Notes under the pieces: model-generated
Told to the model about the DNA's origin: nothing
Databases searched by the model: none
What the model saw: only the letters and a program-made list of their open reading frames with translations
Shown here: in pieces, positions 1 through 9,402 of the stretch
Numbering within the stretch: position 1 is the stretch's first letter
Layout: every line of letters starts with the position of its first letter
Position numbers and translations under genes: made by a program
NCBI GenBank assembly: GCA_023231475.1
Contig: JALJEE010003214.1
Span: 1 to 64,000, forward strand
Origin: Seison nebaliae
Lineage: Eukaryota; Rotifera; Pararotatoria; Seisonacea; Seisonidae
Direction of reading: 5' to 3'
Length of the DNA: 64,000 nt

Positions 1-985
1 CCAGTTCCCAAGAATCAGAAAAAAAATCAAAATGACGTCGAATCATTCCGTCCGATTTGTGTTTCCAATTGTCTCATTAAGATCATGGAAAAAATTGTAA
101 AAAATAGATATTCGGAAATATTACATTCATCTGCTCTCCAATTTGTCACCCATTGTTCGGTTAGAGGAACGCTGTCGATTATCTTATTAATCCGATATTT
201 CATCTCGATGTCCCGATCTTCAAAACAAAATTTCTTAGTTTGTTTTCTGGATGCATCGACGGGCGTTTGATTCAGCGGCGCTCGATGTCGGTTTGGACAT
301 TCTTGGTAGTAGAGGTATGGATGTATATTCACTCGAATTCATTAGGAAATTATCAGTGGAGTCTACTGGAGTAGTTAAATGGAACTCTAGGTTAAGTGGA
401 TTGTTTAACATCAACAGAAGACTAAGACAGGGATCAATTCCAACAACACTTTCGTATGTTGTTGGAAGTGATGGACATCAAACTAGCAGCATGTGGAATT
501 GAATGTAATAAGAGGAAATCAAAGTTGCTAAATAATAATATAATTAGTGGAAAGTATTCTCGTCTTAAATCGATGTGTTGTAACGAGACTGTCTTTCTTG
601 GTTGTCTGATAGATAAAAGGAAAAGAAGTTCTTCGTTTGTCGACAGCATTCGTCGTAAATTCATCAAAAGCTTCTACTCCTTTCATCATAGATGTAAATA
701 TCTCCCTCTCAAATTGAAGATAAAATTGTTCTTTACCTTCTGTTGCGGTTTCTATGAACTCCAAGATATTTCCAATAAATCCATAGACTCCTTAGACAAA
801 GCGTATAATCGGTGCATTCGAATCTTACTCGGTCGTCCTAGATCTTTTTGCAGAGCTCTGATGTTTTCCATTGTAGAACTACCTTCTTTTCCGGTGGTTC
901 TGCTTGAGACGTATCTCTCGTTGTCGGAAAACATTTTGACATCGCCGTTTCCGGTTCCGGAATTTCTGCAATGTGAACAATTTAA
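1..985 (+). mobile_element. Degenerate LINE ORF2 fragment (reverse transcriptase palm, thumb and C-terminal part)
   Basis: The plus strand carries pieces of a non-LTR retrotransposon reverse transcriptase. Frame 1 begins at the window edge with FRPICVSNCL followed by KIMEKIV, the usual start of the RT fingers. LVCFLDAST at about 225-258 is palm motif A, and its continuation AFDSAALDVG lies in frame 2, so a frame change falls near 255. RLRQGSIPTTL at about 416-450 corresponds to the motif B region. The YADD box expected next is absent, and the text jumps to the thumb-like part GIECNKRKSKLLN with FLGCLID. The following block (RCKYLPLKLKIKLFFTF, SIDSLDKAYNRCIRILLGR) is the region after the thumb in many LINEs. 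The element starts outside the window and is a dead fragment. The clade is not resolved. Confidence 0.85.
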
Positions 986-1890
986 TTCTCCACTCCATTA
1001 TTTTTGCACTTGTTCCATATCTTTTTCTGTAATGGCGACGATGAACTTAGCTTTAGCACCATTCAACATCTTACCATCGAAGTTCTTCTCAATACGAGAG
1101 ATCTGGCGGGGAGAGACTTCTTTCTTTTTCATACTGTATATGCTTCGATGTCGTCCAGCTTGACCTGATTCCGAACATTGAAGACCAATATTCTTCTGGT
1201 AACAAGATCAGACGAGCTCTTCTTATAACCAAGGACGGACTCATCAATACCACCAATTCCGGTTTTCGCTTTGAGATTGGTGAAATTTCGCCGTTTACCA
1301 TTCGACTTGTTAGGTTCTCCGGACGGTTTTTTGCCATTTTTCTTTGAGATCTCGTCGACCTTAACTTGTTTTTTTTTCATATTATCTTCTTTCTTTTTCT
1401 GTTTTTTTTTCTTATCGATCTGATGACGATTGACAGTTACATTTTGGATTGGATCATCAGATTGTTCGTTAGCTGACAGATCAACCATTCTAACTTCAGG
1501 GTTTTCTTTACCCATACAATCACTACTACTCCGATAGTTATTGGTTTGGCGGATCAATACAAGCTGCGCCATTACCTCCTCCAATGACCGTTCAAAGGCA
1601 GCGATCCTTTCAACGTTCGACTGGACGACCATCAACAACCTTCCGTTGTCAACTTTCATACTATTAATATTTTCCGTAATAGTATCCATTCGATCTACTA
1701 ATGACGCCAGTTGAGCCTCAATTAATTCCTCAGCAGAATCACCCCAGGTTTTCAACCTCTTCGCAGCTCGGGGGATCGATTCTCGACAAGAAACAACTGC
1801 TGTATTCTTCATCTCTGTTTCGGAATCGGACGAATCACCATTATAATCAGTTGACTGGGAACCTCCATCTTCACTTGTTCCAGGACTCAT
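975..1890 (-). mobile_element. LINE ORF1-like fragment (coiled coil plus possible RRM-like domain)
   Basis: An ATG at 1890 opens a 253-codon frame on the minus strand that ends at 1129. The protein has an acidic Ser/Thr-rich start, a heptad-rich segment at about residues 50-110 (ELIEAQLASLVDRMDTI and on), a long Lys-rich stretch (KKKKQKKKEDNMKKK) and a tail TRRILVFNV..VKLDDIEAY. After a frame change near 1129 the sequence continues as VSPRQISRIEKNFDG..AKFIVAIT down to about 985. Together this reads like the RRM-type nucleic-acid-binding half of a LINE ORF1 protein. It faces the RT fragment tail to tail, so the two pieces cannot be one intact element in its normal order. Assignment to ORF1 rests on architecture, not on a named family match. 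Confidence 0.6.
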
Positions 1891-2397
1891 TATTATTATT
1901 AAGATTCAGATTCCGTATATCTTGTATCTTACAACAATTCGAATTCAAATTTTTGAAAAATTTGTTTTTTTTGAATATTACCCAAAATTACCTTATTTAC
2001 CCAAAATTGGGATTGTATTCTTAATAAATAATAATAAATTACTTAACAATCAAATGAGAAAATGAGGAATCGAAGTTCTTGGTCAGATGATGAAGTTCCT
2101 GAGAAGAAAATGCATTTCGAATTTAGATAGAATGATAATCCAAATTTTTCAGTTTTAAATATAATTCACTTTTCAGATTTAATTCTTCGTTTAGTTTCCT
2201 TAATTAGTTAATCATTTAAAGTTGTATTAAGTTCTACCATTATTTTGGGAGGGAGACGAAAAAAATTTGAAACAATTCCAAGAAAATTTTCGAACAATAG
2301 ACTTTCGTATTAGATTGGGTTATATGGGCAACTATTGTTCGACTTTACGATAATTAAAAAATTAAAATTCCGCACAATAACGAGAGAAAGTAGAAAA
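1891..2397. other. Spacer between LINE piece and orphan gene
   Basis: AT-rich and without a recognisable gene. It probably includes the 5' flank of the ORF1-like fragment and the 5' UTR of the gene starting at 2398. A 22-codon ATG frame at 2062 has no recognisable product. Confidence 0.5.
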
Positions 2398-4323
2398 ATG
2401 TCTTCAAAAAATCGAAGAAGTGACAGTTTCAATTTTTCGATGGAATTGAAACATCGCACACCGAACAATACGCCGAACAAACGTCGGTTTCTTCCGAAAG
2501 TGATTCGTGAAGAATCGGTGAAGAAAACGAGAAAGAGACATGTGACTAGTTTCTTCCTCACGAAATCATTAAATGAAGTGATGGGTGGAACAGTAGAAGA
2601 GAAGAAAGAATCGTCAATCGAAGAAGACAATAAATGGATACCTCGATTGAATTATTTAGCGAATCATTTGGGAATTGGAAGGAAGACGTTTCTCCAATTC
2701 ATCTCCGATCCGATGGATCACGACGAGACTTGGCGGACTTTCGTTTATGGTAATGTACAGGGAGTAAAAATCAACGAAACTTCATCAACCAAAATCGAAG
2801 AGAATGACATGTCGTGTGTGATGAAAGCAAAAGAATTGTCACAAACCGATGACGAGGATATGTTGGAGGAAATTATTGAAACGATCGAAGATGAACTACT
2901 TCAACCCAGTTCGTCTTATAGTCGAGATACAAGTTTCGGTCGACGAGTCGGTCCCGAAGTCTTCCACAATTATTGGAGACAATTCGTTTATTCATCGCCC
3001 GAAAAATCCATCACACCATTACCATGGGAAATGTTCATTTATCATTCGGAGAAGACTGTGAATAAAACGTTCGTAAGTGAAGTGGAGAGAGCTCACAAAT
3101 ATTTCCCGTTTAATATTCTTCCGAATGAGACAACGGAAAGCTCGCCGAAACGTTTCCAGAACGAACAATTCAAATCTAACAATTTCGCTTTATACAACTC
3201 ACAATCGGATGCTTATCCTGATCGTCAATTAGTGTTCGGTGCGAATGCTCACAAACAACTCAACTTATTGAAACGATGGCAATGTCCGAATAAAATGAAG
3301 AATTCCACCGTTACCATGCCAACGTATGACGGGTCAGCAGTTTCTGTCGATCTGCTCAAAGGAATGAAGGAAGACGAACCATGGTGGTATTGTAACACGG
3401 CGAAATGTTTCTGTGATGAGACTTGTGAATATTGTTCTCAATTCTTCAATATCAGCAGTTTCGATATTGATGACGCATTCCGATCTCATACCACTTTGGG
3501 ATCGAGATATCCGAATGATTCATTTCCGAAAGAAGTCGAACCAATTTCAACGGAGGCACTTCACAGTTGGTTAGAATTCAGTAAAAAGAAGAATCTGATG
3601 ACGATTCGTCCACTTTTACAAAAGTCTCAGAAGGTTCATCGTCGCACTTTGCCAAATAAACATTTATGTATGCCTGATATTGGTTCGAAAGACTTAGCTG
3701 AAAAAGTGACTTATAGTCAACTGGTTCGGTCGAATCTCAACGAACAACCCAGTAAATTCAGTGCTGTCGAACAATCGTTACAAGATGTTCGCACTTGGCA
3801 AACGAAACGACATCAACCGCCGTCCAAACGACTTATGAAAGATTTCTTCTTTAATAAAATCAATGCGACACAAACCGAACATGTTCTCATACCAGACAGC
3901 AAGCCAACAATACGTCAATTAATTGCATTACGACCATCAACGAGTAGGGACGACGATGAAATGTTACGAAATGCTCGACTATCAGTCTCTCTCAAAAAAG
4001 ATGTACCTGACGTCTATGAAGATGCTGATTCTTCTAAATTTATGTTACCAAACTCAGATCAAAATTATACGGTCCGTTTACCAACTTCTAAGAAATTGGA
4101 AAGTTGCTTCGATTTACCGAATGTGAATGATATGAAATCGTTGCGATCTTTCCGCAATCGAAGTCGAATACAACGCTTAGGCACATTGAACGCTTTATCT
4201 CAATATTATAATGGGAGCATGTCGAAGAATATGTCGAGAATCGGTGCCGTCGTTCCCATTGCCCCGAACGGAAAGAAGAAAGTGTTGGTCGAATCTATCG
4301 CAACTTATCGGAAGTTACCATAA
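2398..4323 (+). CDS. Uncharacterised 641-residue protein with a Cys cluster
   Basis: I do not recognise this protein. The reading frame is open from 2335, but the first ATG is at 2398 in a good context (aaaATGt), giving 641 residues in one exon. It is a basic, soluble, compositionally ordinary protein without signal peptide, membrane segment or homopolymer run, unlike many proteins in this window. C332, C337, C339, C343 and C346 lie in the segment WWYCNTAKCFCDETCEYC, a spacing that could bind zinc. The start is Lys/Arg-rich (KKTRKRH near residues 41-47), compatible with nuclear localisation. Two Trp-containing stretches near residues 115-125 (DETWRTFVYGN) and 185-205 (NYWRQFVY, PLPWEMFIY) look alike and may be a weak internal repeat. 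Codon use matches the neighbouring genes, so it looks like a host gene. Confidence 0.8.
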   Translation: MSSKNRRSDSFNFSMELKHRTPNNTPNKRRFLPKVIREESVKKTRKRHVTSFFLTKSLNEVMGGTVEEKKESSIEEDNKWIPRLNYLANHLGIGRKTFLQFISDPMDHDETWRTFVYGNVQGVKINETSSTKIEENDMSCVMKAKELSQTDDEDMLEEIIETIEDELLQPSSSYSRDTSFGRRVGPEVFHNYWRQFVYSSPEKSITPLPWEMFIYHSEKTVNKTFVSEVERAHKYFPFNILPNETTESSPKRFQNEQFKSNNFALYNSQSDAYPDRQLVFGANAHKQLNLLKRWQCPNKMKNSTVTMPTYDGSAVSVDLLKGMKEDEPWWYCNTAKCFCDETCEYCSQFFNISSFDIDDAFRSHTTLGSRYPNDSFPKEVEPISTEALHSWLEFSKKKNLMTIRPLLQKSQKVHRRTLPNKHLCMPDIGSKDLAEKVTYSQLVRSNLNEQPSKFSAVEQSLQDVRTWQTKRHQPPSKRLMKDFFFNKINATQTEHVLIPDSKPTIRQLIALRPSTSRDDDEMLRNARLSVSLKKDVPDVYEDADSSKFMLPNSDQNYTVRLPTSKKLESCFDLPNVNDMKSLRSFRNRSRIQRLGTLNALSQYYNGSMSKNMSRIGAVVPIAPNGKKKVLVESIATYRKLP

Positions 4324-4500
4324 TCAAATTTCACATAAATGTTTTCATATTTTATTCCGATCTTGTCCTAACGAGATTTATCTCATTGTTTATCTTAAAA
4401 AGTATATTCAATTTATGTTTTAAATAAATTTTTTCTACTATTATGAATCATTTCTTTTAGCTCAACAGAAAAAATTGGAAAAAATTAATAATTATTTTGG
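4324..4500. other. 3' flank of the orphan gene
   Basis: Short AT-rich 3' flank. An AATAAA hexamer at about 4422 follows the stop by about 100 nt and is the likely polyadenylation signal. Confidence 0.5.
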
Positions 4501-4750
4501 GCTTGCGTAGCGCAGTAGTCTACGCACGTTCCACGCATTTATGCGAAACAACGTATCCTGCATTCGATACGAAAATTATATAGGGGAGTGCGTTGCGCAG
4601 TGGTCTATGCATGTTCCCAACGGCACAACCATTGAGACGGACGTCTCAAGAAAGGTAGGGGTCTCCTATCAGTGATCGTAAGGAAGGAGATCACTCAAAC
4701 AATATTCAATTGCCCAGATTGGGATTTCAAAAAAAAAAAATTATAACATA
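4501..4750 (+). mobile_element. tRNA-derived SINE, copy 1 (head unit plus body, oligo-A tail)
   Basis: Two tRNA-like units stand in tandem. The first (about 4501-4575) has a box A (TAGCGCAGTAG, 4508-4518) and a box B-like GCATTCGATAC (4560-4570), the internal RNA polymerase III promoter spacing of a tRNA. It is followed from 4582 by AGGGGAGTGCG, a second box A-like TTGCGCAGTGG, a body with GAGACGGACGTCTC, the string AAGGAAGGAGATC, the end CAATTGCCCAGATT and then an A-run (4729-4740). The stretch 4582-4735 matches the reverse complement of 10141-10306 almost end to end. A tRNA-like head, no ORF, an A tail and a second dispersed copy define a SINE. Its LINE partner is unknown. Confidence 0.8.
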
Positions 4751-5439
4751 AATTTAAAAATTACTAACGATTTCTTTCTTGAAATAGTAAATTTTAGTCA
4801 ACTTTTAAAAATTTTCATCTAATATAAGACAATTATCAAAGCTTTTTATTAACTAAAACTCAAATTTGAAGTAATTCATTAAAGGAATCCTTTAGAAGTT
4901 TTCCAACAGGAGGCAGATTCCTTTCTAACATCCATTTATCTTCACACTTATAATTTTGCGTGCTTAATGGAAAGGTAAATGCAATTTAAAATATTTACGC
5001 GAACTGCTGTACAATAGGAAACATAATTTCCATAAAAATTATCAGGATTCCGTACAACTCATATTTGCACGATAAACACAAGTAATATTACTGAGTGTTG
5101 ACAATCCGATGGCTCGTCGAGCACATACTTCCACTTATCCCTGTGCTTTGGTTAATCTCAAGGAGAAATTGTGAACCTGTTTTTTTTGAAAATCGATTTT
5201 TTTTCTTATTCAATTACATATTATATTCAATAATTATTCTTACATTACACAAATGATAGATCGGTGAAAACTTTAAAGATCCGACGAATAAGGGGTAGTT
5301 GGAAAGTTTTAAGCAAATACTTTTCTCTTCTAATCGATCTTATCGATTTTCCTGTTGTTAGAGAAACCGGAAGAAAAAATGAGTTTAATTCAGAGAAACA
5401 ATTCTAAACAAAAAAAGTGAATTGTTCGTTTTGCAGGAA
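4751..5439. other. Spacer upstream of the GT92 gene
   Basis: AT-rich. No gene is seen. The last bases before the start codon of the next gene are a T-rich run ending in TTTTGCAG|GAAATG, a good 3' splice site, so a 5' UTR intron may end at 5436 or so. Confidence 0.45.
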
Positions 5440-7011
5440 ATGTTATTTAGGAAATGGTACAAGATTTCTCCTCTCATCATAACCATTCTCATTTCTATCA
5501 TTTATTACGACTGGAATTTAAATTCAAAAAACGTCGAAACTTCAAAAATTTCTCAACCAGAACGTTTCCGATTATTCGGCAGTGTCCTCCATTGTTTTGA
5601 GAATGCAGCAATTTTATCAGAAGAGAATAAATGTATTTTACGATCAATTCTCATCGATAAAGAGACGAAGAAAGACGTTTTGAAAGAAAAGAAGATTTGT
5701 TTGATCAATTTGGGCAATATGGAACGATATCAATCGGAGAGTATTATTCATATCTTGAATGATCACACAGTATTTGGTGTACATTTATATATTGTGGAAT
5801 GTATTTTCAACAAGAAATATATTTATGGAAAGAATAAAATCGAAATAAAATTATTCTCAAAGAAATCGAAAAAACCGTTAAAACGACATAAACCGATAGT
5901 GAGTGTTAAAGAATTCGATTTGATTTATTATCAGAATTCAAATAATTTATTCATTTGGAATACTTGTATTTGTACCTCACCAATTGTCCTAAGTAATCTG
6001 GGAGATGTTCACGATTTTCTGACATATATTTATCAATATTCATATCTCAAAATCTCGGCAATTTTCATTTATTATACGAAAGAAGTTCATCATTATCTCA
6101 AATTGGTGAAAGAGAACTTGGATAAATTTCAATTGGAATTTTCAACAATTTTCAAATTAATCGAATTCGATTTGAAAGATTTAGAACAAAAAGTTGAAAG
6201 TGATAAATTATTAATAACAAATTACTGTTTATCGACGAATAAATATCGATGTAAGTCGTTCATAATTGGAGATCCTGATGAGATTATTCTTCCAGAAAAT
6301 CTTCTCCATTCTTCTACTCTGTCAAGACCAATCGATTATTATTCATTTCTTCTCAATACAACTCATAATTATAATTCGTTGAAAAACCCATTTCAACGTT
6401 GTTCCATATTCGACGGTCATATAGCATTAAAAGAAGAGGACGAAATTATTTTAATGAAGAAAATGAAATCCACTTTCCATAATCATCTTCAATCTTTTAC
6501 AGTCAAATTTTCAAACTTCATCAGAATTCAAGTCTCGACCGTTTACGACCCAAAATATAACGTCCTGCCATTCCCCGAATATTTTCGAGAATTGGATGAG
6601 AAGTTATCCGAATTTAACAAACTCAAAAAGAGAAGTGAATTTAAAGGAAAACGATTCTTACGAGGAATCGCTTTTAAGAATCCTCGTTTTTCAGGACAAC
6701 GAAAATATTTTTGTCGATCTCCTCATCTTGTCGGTTTCAATACTCATCAAAGCGTCCAAACCCTTTCACAATATCGAGATAAAACGGCGGACAGGCAAAT
6801 TTCAGTAGATCATCTCCTCTCAAAAGAATTTCAAACAACTAAAGAAACTGTCTTATCGAGTTTCGTTCCAAAATTCGTTGGAATCAATTTACATCATCGG
6901 ATCAGTATGAAATCTTTATGGAAGAAATCGATTGAAAAAAATAATTATCATTACTCTGATTTCTATTTCATCCATTTTGCTAATGTTTCACTAAATTTCT
7001 GGTTACAATAA
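5440..7011 (+). CDS. Glycosyltransferase family 92 (DUF23)-like type II membrane protein
   Basis: The 523-residue protein starts at the first ATG (5440) and has one N-terminal signal anchor (KISPLIITILISIIYY, about residues 6-22), so it is a probable Golgi type II membrane enzyme. The middle part carries the layout of GT92: YIYQYSYLKISAIFIYY near 205, a donor or metal-binding stretch SFIIGDPDEIILPENL near residues 273-288 standing where family members have a DxDEF motif (here D278-P-D-E281), and the C-terminal part with KYFCRSP and HHRI. GT92 enzymes add galactose to N-glycan core fucose in nematodes, but the substrate here cannot be read from sequence. The family call is by motif order, and the Pro in the DxD segment matches DxD itself. 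It is very AT-rich in codon use and appears to be single exon. Confidence 0.72.
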   Translation: MLFRKWYKISPLIITILISIIYYDWNLNSKNVETSKISQPERFRLFGSVLHCFENAAILSEENKCILRSILIDKETKKDVLKEKKICLINLGNMERYQSESIIHILNDHTVFGVHLYIVECIFNKKYIYGKNKIEIKLFSKKSKKPLKRHKPIVSVKEFDLIYYQNSNNLFIWNTCICTSPIVLSNLGDVHDFLTYIYQYSYLKISAIFIYYTKEVHHYLKLVKENLDKFQLEFSTIFKLIEFDLKDLEQKVESDKLLITNYCLSTNKYRCKSFIIGDPDEIILPENLLHSSTLSRPIDYYSFLLNTTHNYNSLKNPFQRCSIFDGHIALKEEDEIILMKKMKSTFHNHLQSFTVKFSNFIRIQVSTVYDPKYNVLPFPEYFRELDEKLSEFNKLKKRSEFKGKRFLRGIAFKNPRFSGQRKYFCRSPHLVGFNTHQSVQTLSQYRDKTADRQISVDHLLSKEFQTTKETVLSSFVPKFVGINLHHRISMKSLWKKSIEKNNYHYSDFYFIHFANVSLNFWLQ

Positions 7012-7111
7012 ATTACATTGTTCATTTGATGCGAAAGAAAACTGTTGTAATCATGAAATATTGACGAAAAGTAATATTTATATTATTATATTATTGAATA
7101 ATTATAATTAT

Positions 7112-7183
7112 TCCCATGTGGTCTAGGGGTTAGGATTTCGCCCTCTCACGGCGACGGCCCGGGTTCGATTCCCGGCGTGGGAG
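7112..7183 (+). tRNA. tRNA-Glu (anticodon CTC)
   Basis: A complete 72-nt cloverleaf. The acceptor stem TCCCATG pairs with CGTGGGA, the D arm contains TGGTCTAGGGGTTA (box A), the anticodon loop is CTCTCAC with anticodon CTC, and the T arm is GGCCCGGGTTCGATTCCCGGC (box B GGTTCGATTCC). The discriminator base is G. There is no intron, and T-runs follow downstream (TTTTCTTT from about 7190). It closely resembles animal Glu-CTC genes. Confidence 0.97.
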
Positions 7184-8051
7184 ATAATATTTTCTTTCTA
7201 ACAAATATACGCGTATAAAATTATATTTCAAACTTATAGGAGTTGATATTTTTAATTGTTAAAAGACGAATTTTTATCCGAGACATTAGACCTAACATAA
7301 TATCTATCGGTAATAGTTAACTATTATTATTATTAATTTAAGTATAATTCCAATTAGGATAAATTATAAAAAAACACGTGAGATCTGCTAATTGTTGCTG
7401 CGGATGAGTCCACGGCCAGGTTGATCTTTTGGATAACTTGAAATTAATTGACATATTTCTGGCATCAGTTAAAGATGAAGGATGATTCAATTGGTAATAT
7501 GAACAAAAATAATGAACAGGTGAATTAAATTCTTGATATTGATAGAATTTCGCAAAGTAAAAGGCTGACTTGAAAACATGAGAGCTTTGCAAAACAACCT
7601 GATTGATATCGGAGAAACGTATCAATCGGAAATATTTCGATGCCGAAGGAATGATTTTATTCCATTCAAAGTTGATTAATGCAAATGTCGGAGATCTTGT
7701 TCTCGTTTCATTCGAGAGAAATAATATGGTTTATGGTAATCTCTTAGAAATTGAAGAAGAGAAAGTTCCCATGGAAACGATTTAAGTGAGGATATATCGT
7801 GTTCGATTAACTGTCTTCATCATTTATTAATGGTATTAATACTATTAATCTTCATCTTCATTATCAGTATAATCGCCTTCACTGATAAGAACCTAAATAA
7901 ACGAAAATTTAAAATATCACTGTGATTAAAAATTTTAAGTTTATTTTTGTTTATTATATTTTTTTTTTAAATTTTATTTGAAAATTTGAATTTTATAATA
8001 AAGAAAAATTTATTTTAATTTAGAAAAAAAGAAAAAAATTCGATTTTTGAC
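7184..8051. other. Spacer with an unassigned fragment related in part to 950-1011
   Basis: No supported gene. The minus strand at about 7490-7545 repeats a 38-nt stretch of the LINE junction at 965-1010 (core AATTTAATTC..C...CATTATTTTTG), so an old element remnant is likely here. A 60-codon frame at 7603-7785 lacks an ATG at its start and has no recognised product (VGDLVLVSF core), possibly an exon or pseudogene remnant. Confidence 0.4.
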
Positions 8052-8552
8052 ATGTCTTTGGATACTAATAATTCTGATGATGTGGAGTACGAAGAGTTGT
8101 CCGAAATTGACAATGATGCTGATTCAATTGGTGAATGCAAGAAAGAAACGGGAAGACCGAAAAGTTCTAAAAATTCTTGTACACCTTCCACGAATAAAAA
8201 AACCTACTTGGGTACAGGTGTAGATTGTTATTGTTCGATCAAAAGAACGGAATTGGTATCAATCGAATTAGAACTAGATCGTTTGCTTTCCGAGAATGTG
8301 GAGTACAAGAAGGACATGGTTGTTCTCTCAGAAAAATTGACGGAAATATATGAAGAAGTAAAAAAAATCGACGAAAAATTATCGTCAAATATTGTTCAGC
8401 GAGAGAGCTTAAACAATTTGTATAGAGCAATTACTCACGATTCCATCAATTCTGTTCCTGTAGCTAATGAGAATACCAAGATTAATAACAAGAAAAACTT
8501 ATTGAATAAGAAAAAAAATCGATTTTCAAAAAAAACAAAAAATCATCGATGA
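8052..8552 (+). CDS. Small coiled-coil protein, ORF1-like, possibly of LINE origin
   Basis: An ATG at 8052 opens a 166-codon frame. The layout is an acidic first third (DDVEYEELSEIDNDAD), a coiled-coil middle (ELVSIELELDRLLSENVEY and EVKKIDEKLS, about residues 68-115) and a very basic Asn/Lys end (KKNLLNKKKNRFSKKTK). This is the same order, acidic then coil then basic, as the ORF1-like fragment at 1129-1890. No reverse transcriptase frame follows it, so if it is a LINE ORF1 it is a stranded piece. It could also be a small host protein. Confidence 0.4.
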   Translation: MSLDTNNSDDVEYEELSEIDNDADSIGECKKETGRPKSSKNSCTPSTNKKTYLGTGVDCYCSIKRTELVSIELELDRLLSENVEYKKDMVVLSEKLTEIYEEVKKIDEKLSSNIVQRESLNNLYRAITHDSINSVPVANENTKINNKKNLLNKKKNRFSKKTKNHR

Positions 8553-8857
8553 GAGCAATCAAAAACTATTTTTAAGAGAGGTTATGGATTTTTCGGAGAA
8601 TCTAACTTTTCACAAATTTGGAATGAAAATAACAATAAGTAAAATAACTCTTGCTCAATTTCATAATCATTTCTCTTAAAAATTTGTTAGAATTTATCGA
8701 AATGAAGAATGATTATTACTTTTATTTATTACTTTATCAATTTTATTCTTTGGGTGTAATTTCTAACTTACAAGTCAATCAGTCAAACTAACTTGTTAGT
8801 TTTCGGTCATTTTTTCTTATAAAAAAATAGTTAAATTTGAGTTATACTCACACTAGG

Positions 8858-9278
8858 GACATTATGATTAATTTGAAACTTGATTAGTTTTTCTTCCATA
8901 GCATGTAAAATGTCGTTACTTGTAGTTGTAACTAACAACGGAACACCCAAAAACTTCTGGTGAAATAGGAAGGAATTTTTCATGGTAAATCTTCCATAAA
9001 GACGCAATTGAGGAATGTCCGAAGATGATCGGCGAGATTTGTTGTGAATAAAAAATTTAACAAAAAAAGTTTATTGAAACTATTAATGATGATAATGAAT
9101 ATGATATTATTAAATAAAGTTCAACATAATTAATGTACTGAATAAGATTTCTCTATATATGGTATTCTTTCAGATAGCAATACGGTTAAGATCGTTTATT
9201 CTTCCTCATAAATTCCAATAGCACGGCGATATCTTGTAATGACTAATGGTAATTGACTAATTGAAATTCTATCAAATA
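8858..9278 (-). pseudogene. Exon-like fragments of an unidentified gene on the minus strand
   Basis: Two protein-like stretches are visible on the minus strand. From about 9278 to 9201, after an acceptor TTATTTGATAG, the frame reads ISQLPLVITRYRRAIGIYEEE and stops. From about 9050 to 8860 the frame reads LRLYGRFTMKNSF, HQKFLGVPLLV and DILHAMEEKLIKF, and ends at a strong donor CCTAGT|GTGAGT. In minus-strand order the piece with the stop comes first, so the two cannot belong to one normally ordered transcript. They may be remnants of a duplicated gene or ends of two genes. I could not name the family. Confidence 0.35.
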
Positions 9279-9402
9279 AAAAAGTATTTAAATACATTTA
9301 AATTTATAACACAAACTTTTTATCGGTGGCAGGCGATTAATATATTCGTAAATATTACCAAACATCAAATTACCAAATGAACAGTTTAGTATATTCTGAA
9401 TA

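Noticed and set aside
1-1890. Twin-priming inversion of a single LINE insertion
   Set aside because: The order of the inverted 5' part and the sense 3' part is the reverse of what twin priming makes.
4501-4575. Functional tRNA gene in the SINE head
   Set aside because: Box A and box B are present, but no consistent acceptor stem or anticodon arm can be drawn.
7603-7785. 60-codon frame with VGDLVLVSF, faintly like the Claw domain of FIP200/RB1CC1
   Set aside because: No ATG at its start, no exon borders I could defend, and the resemblance is limited to a few residues.
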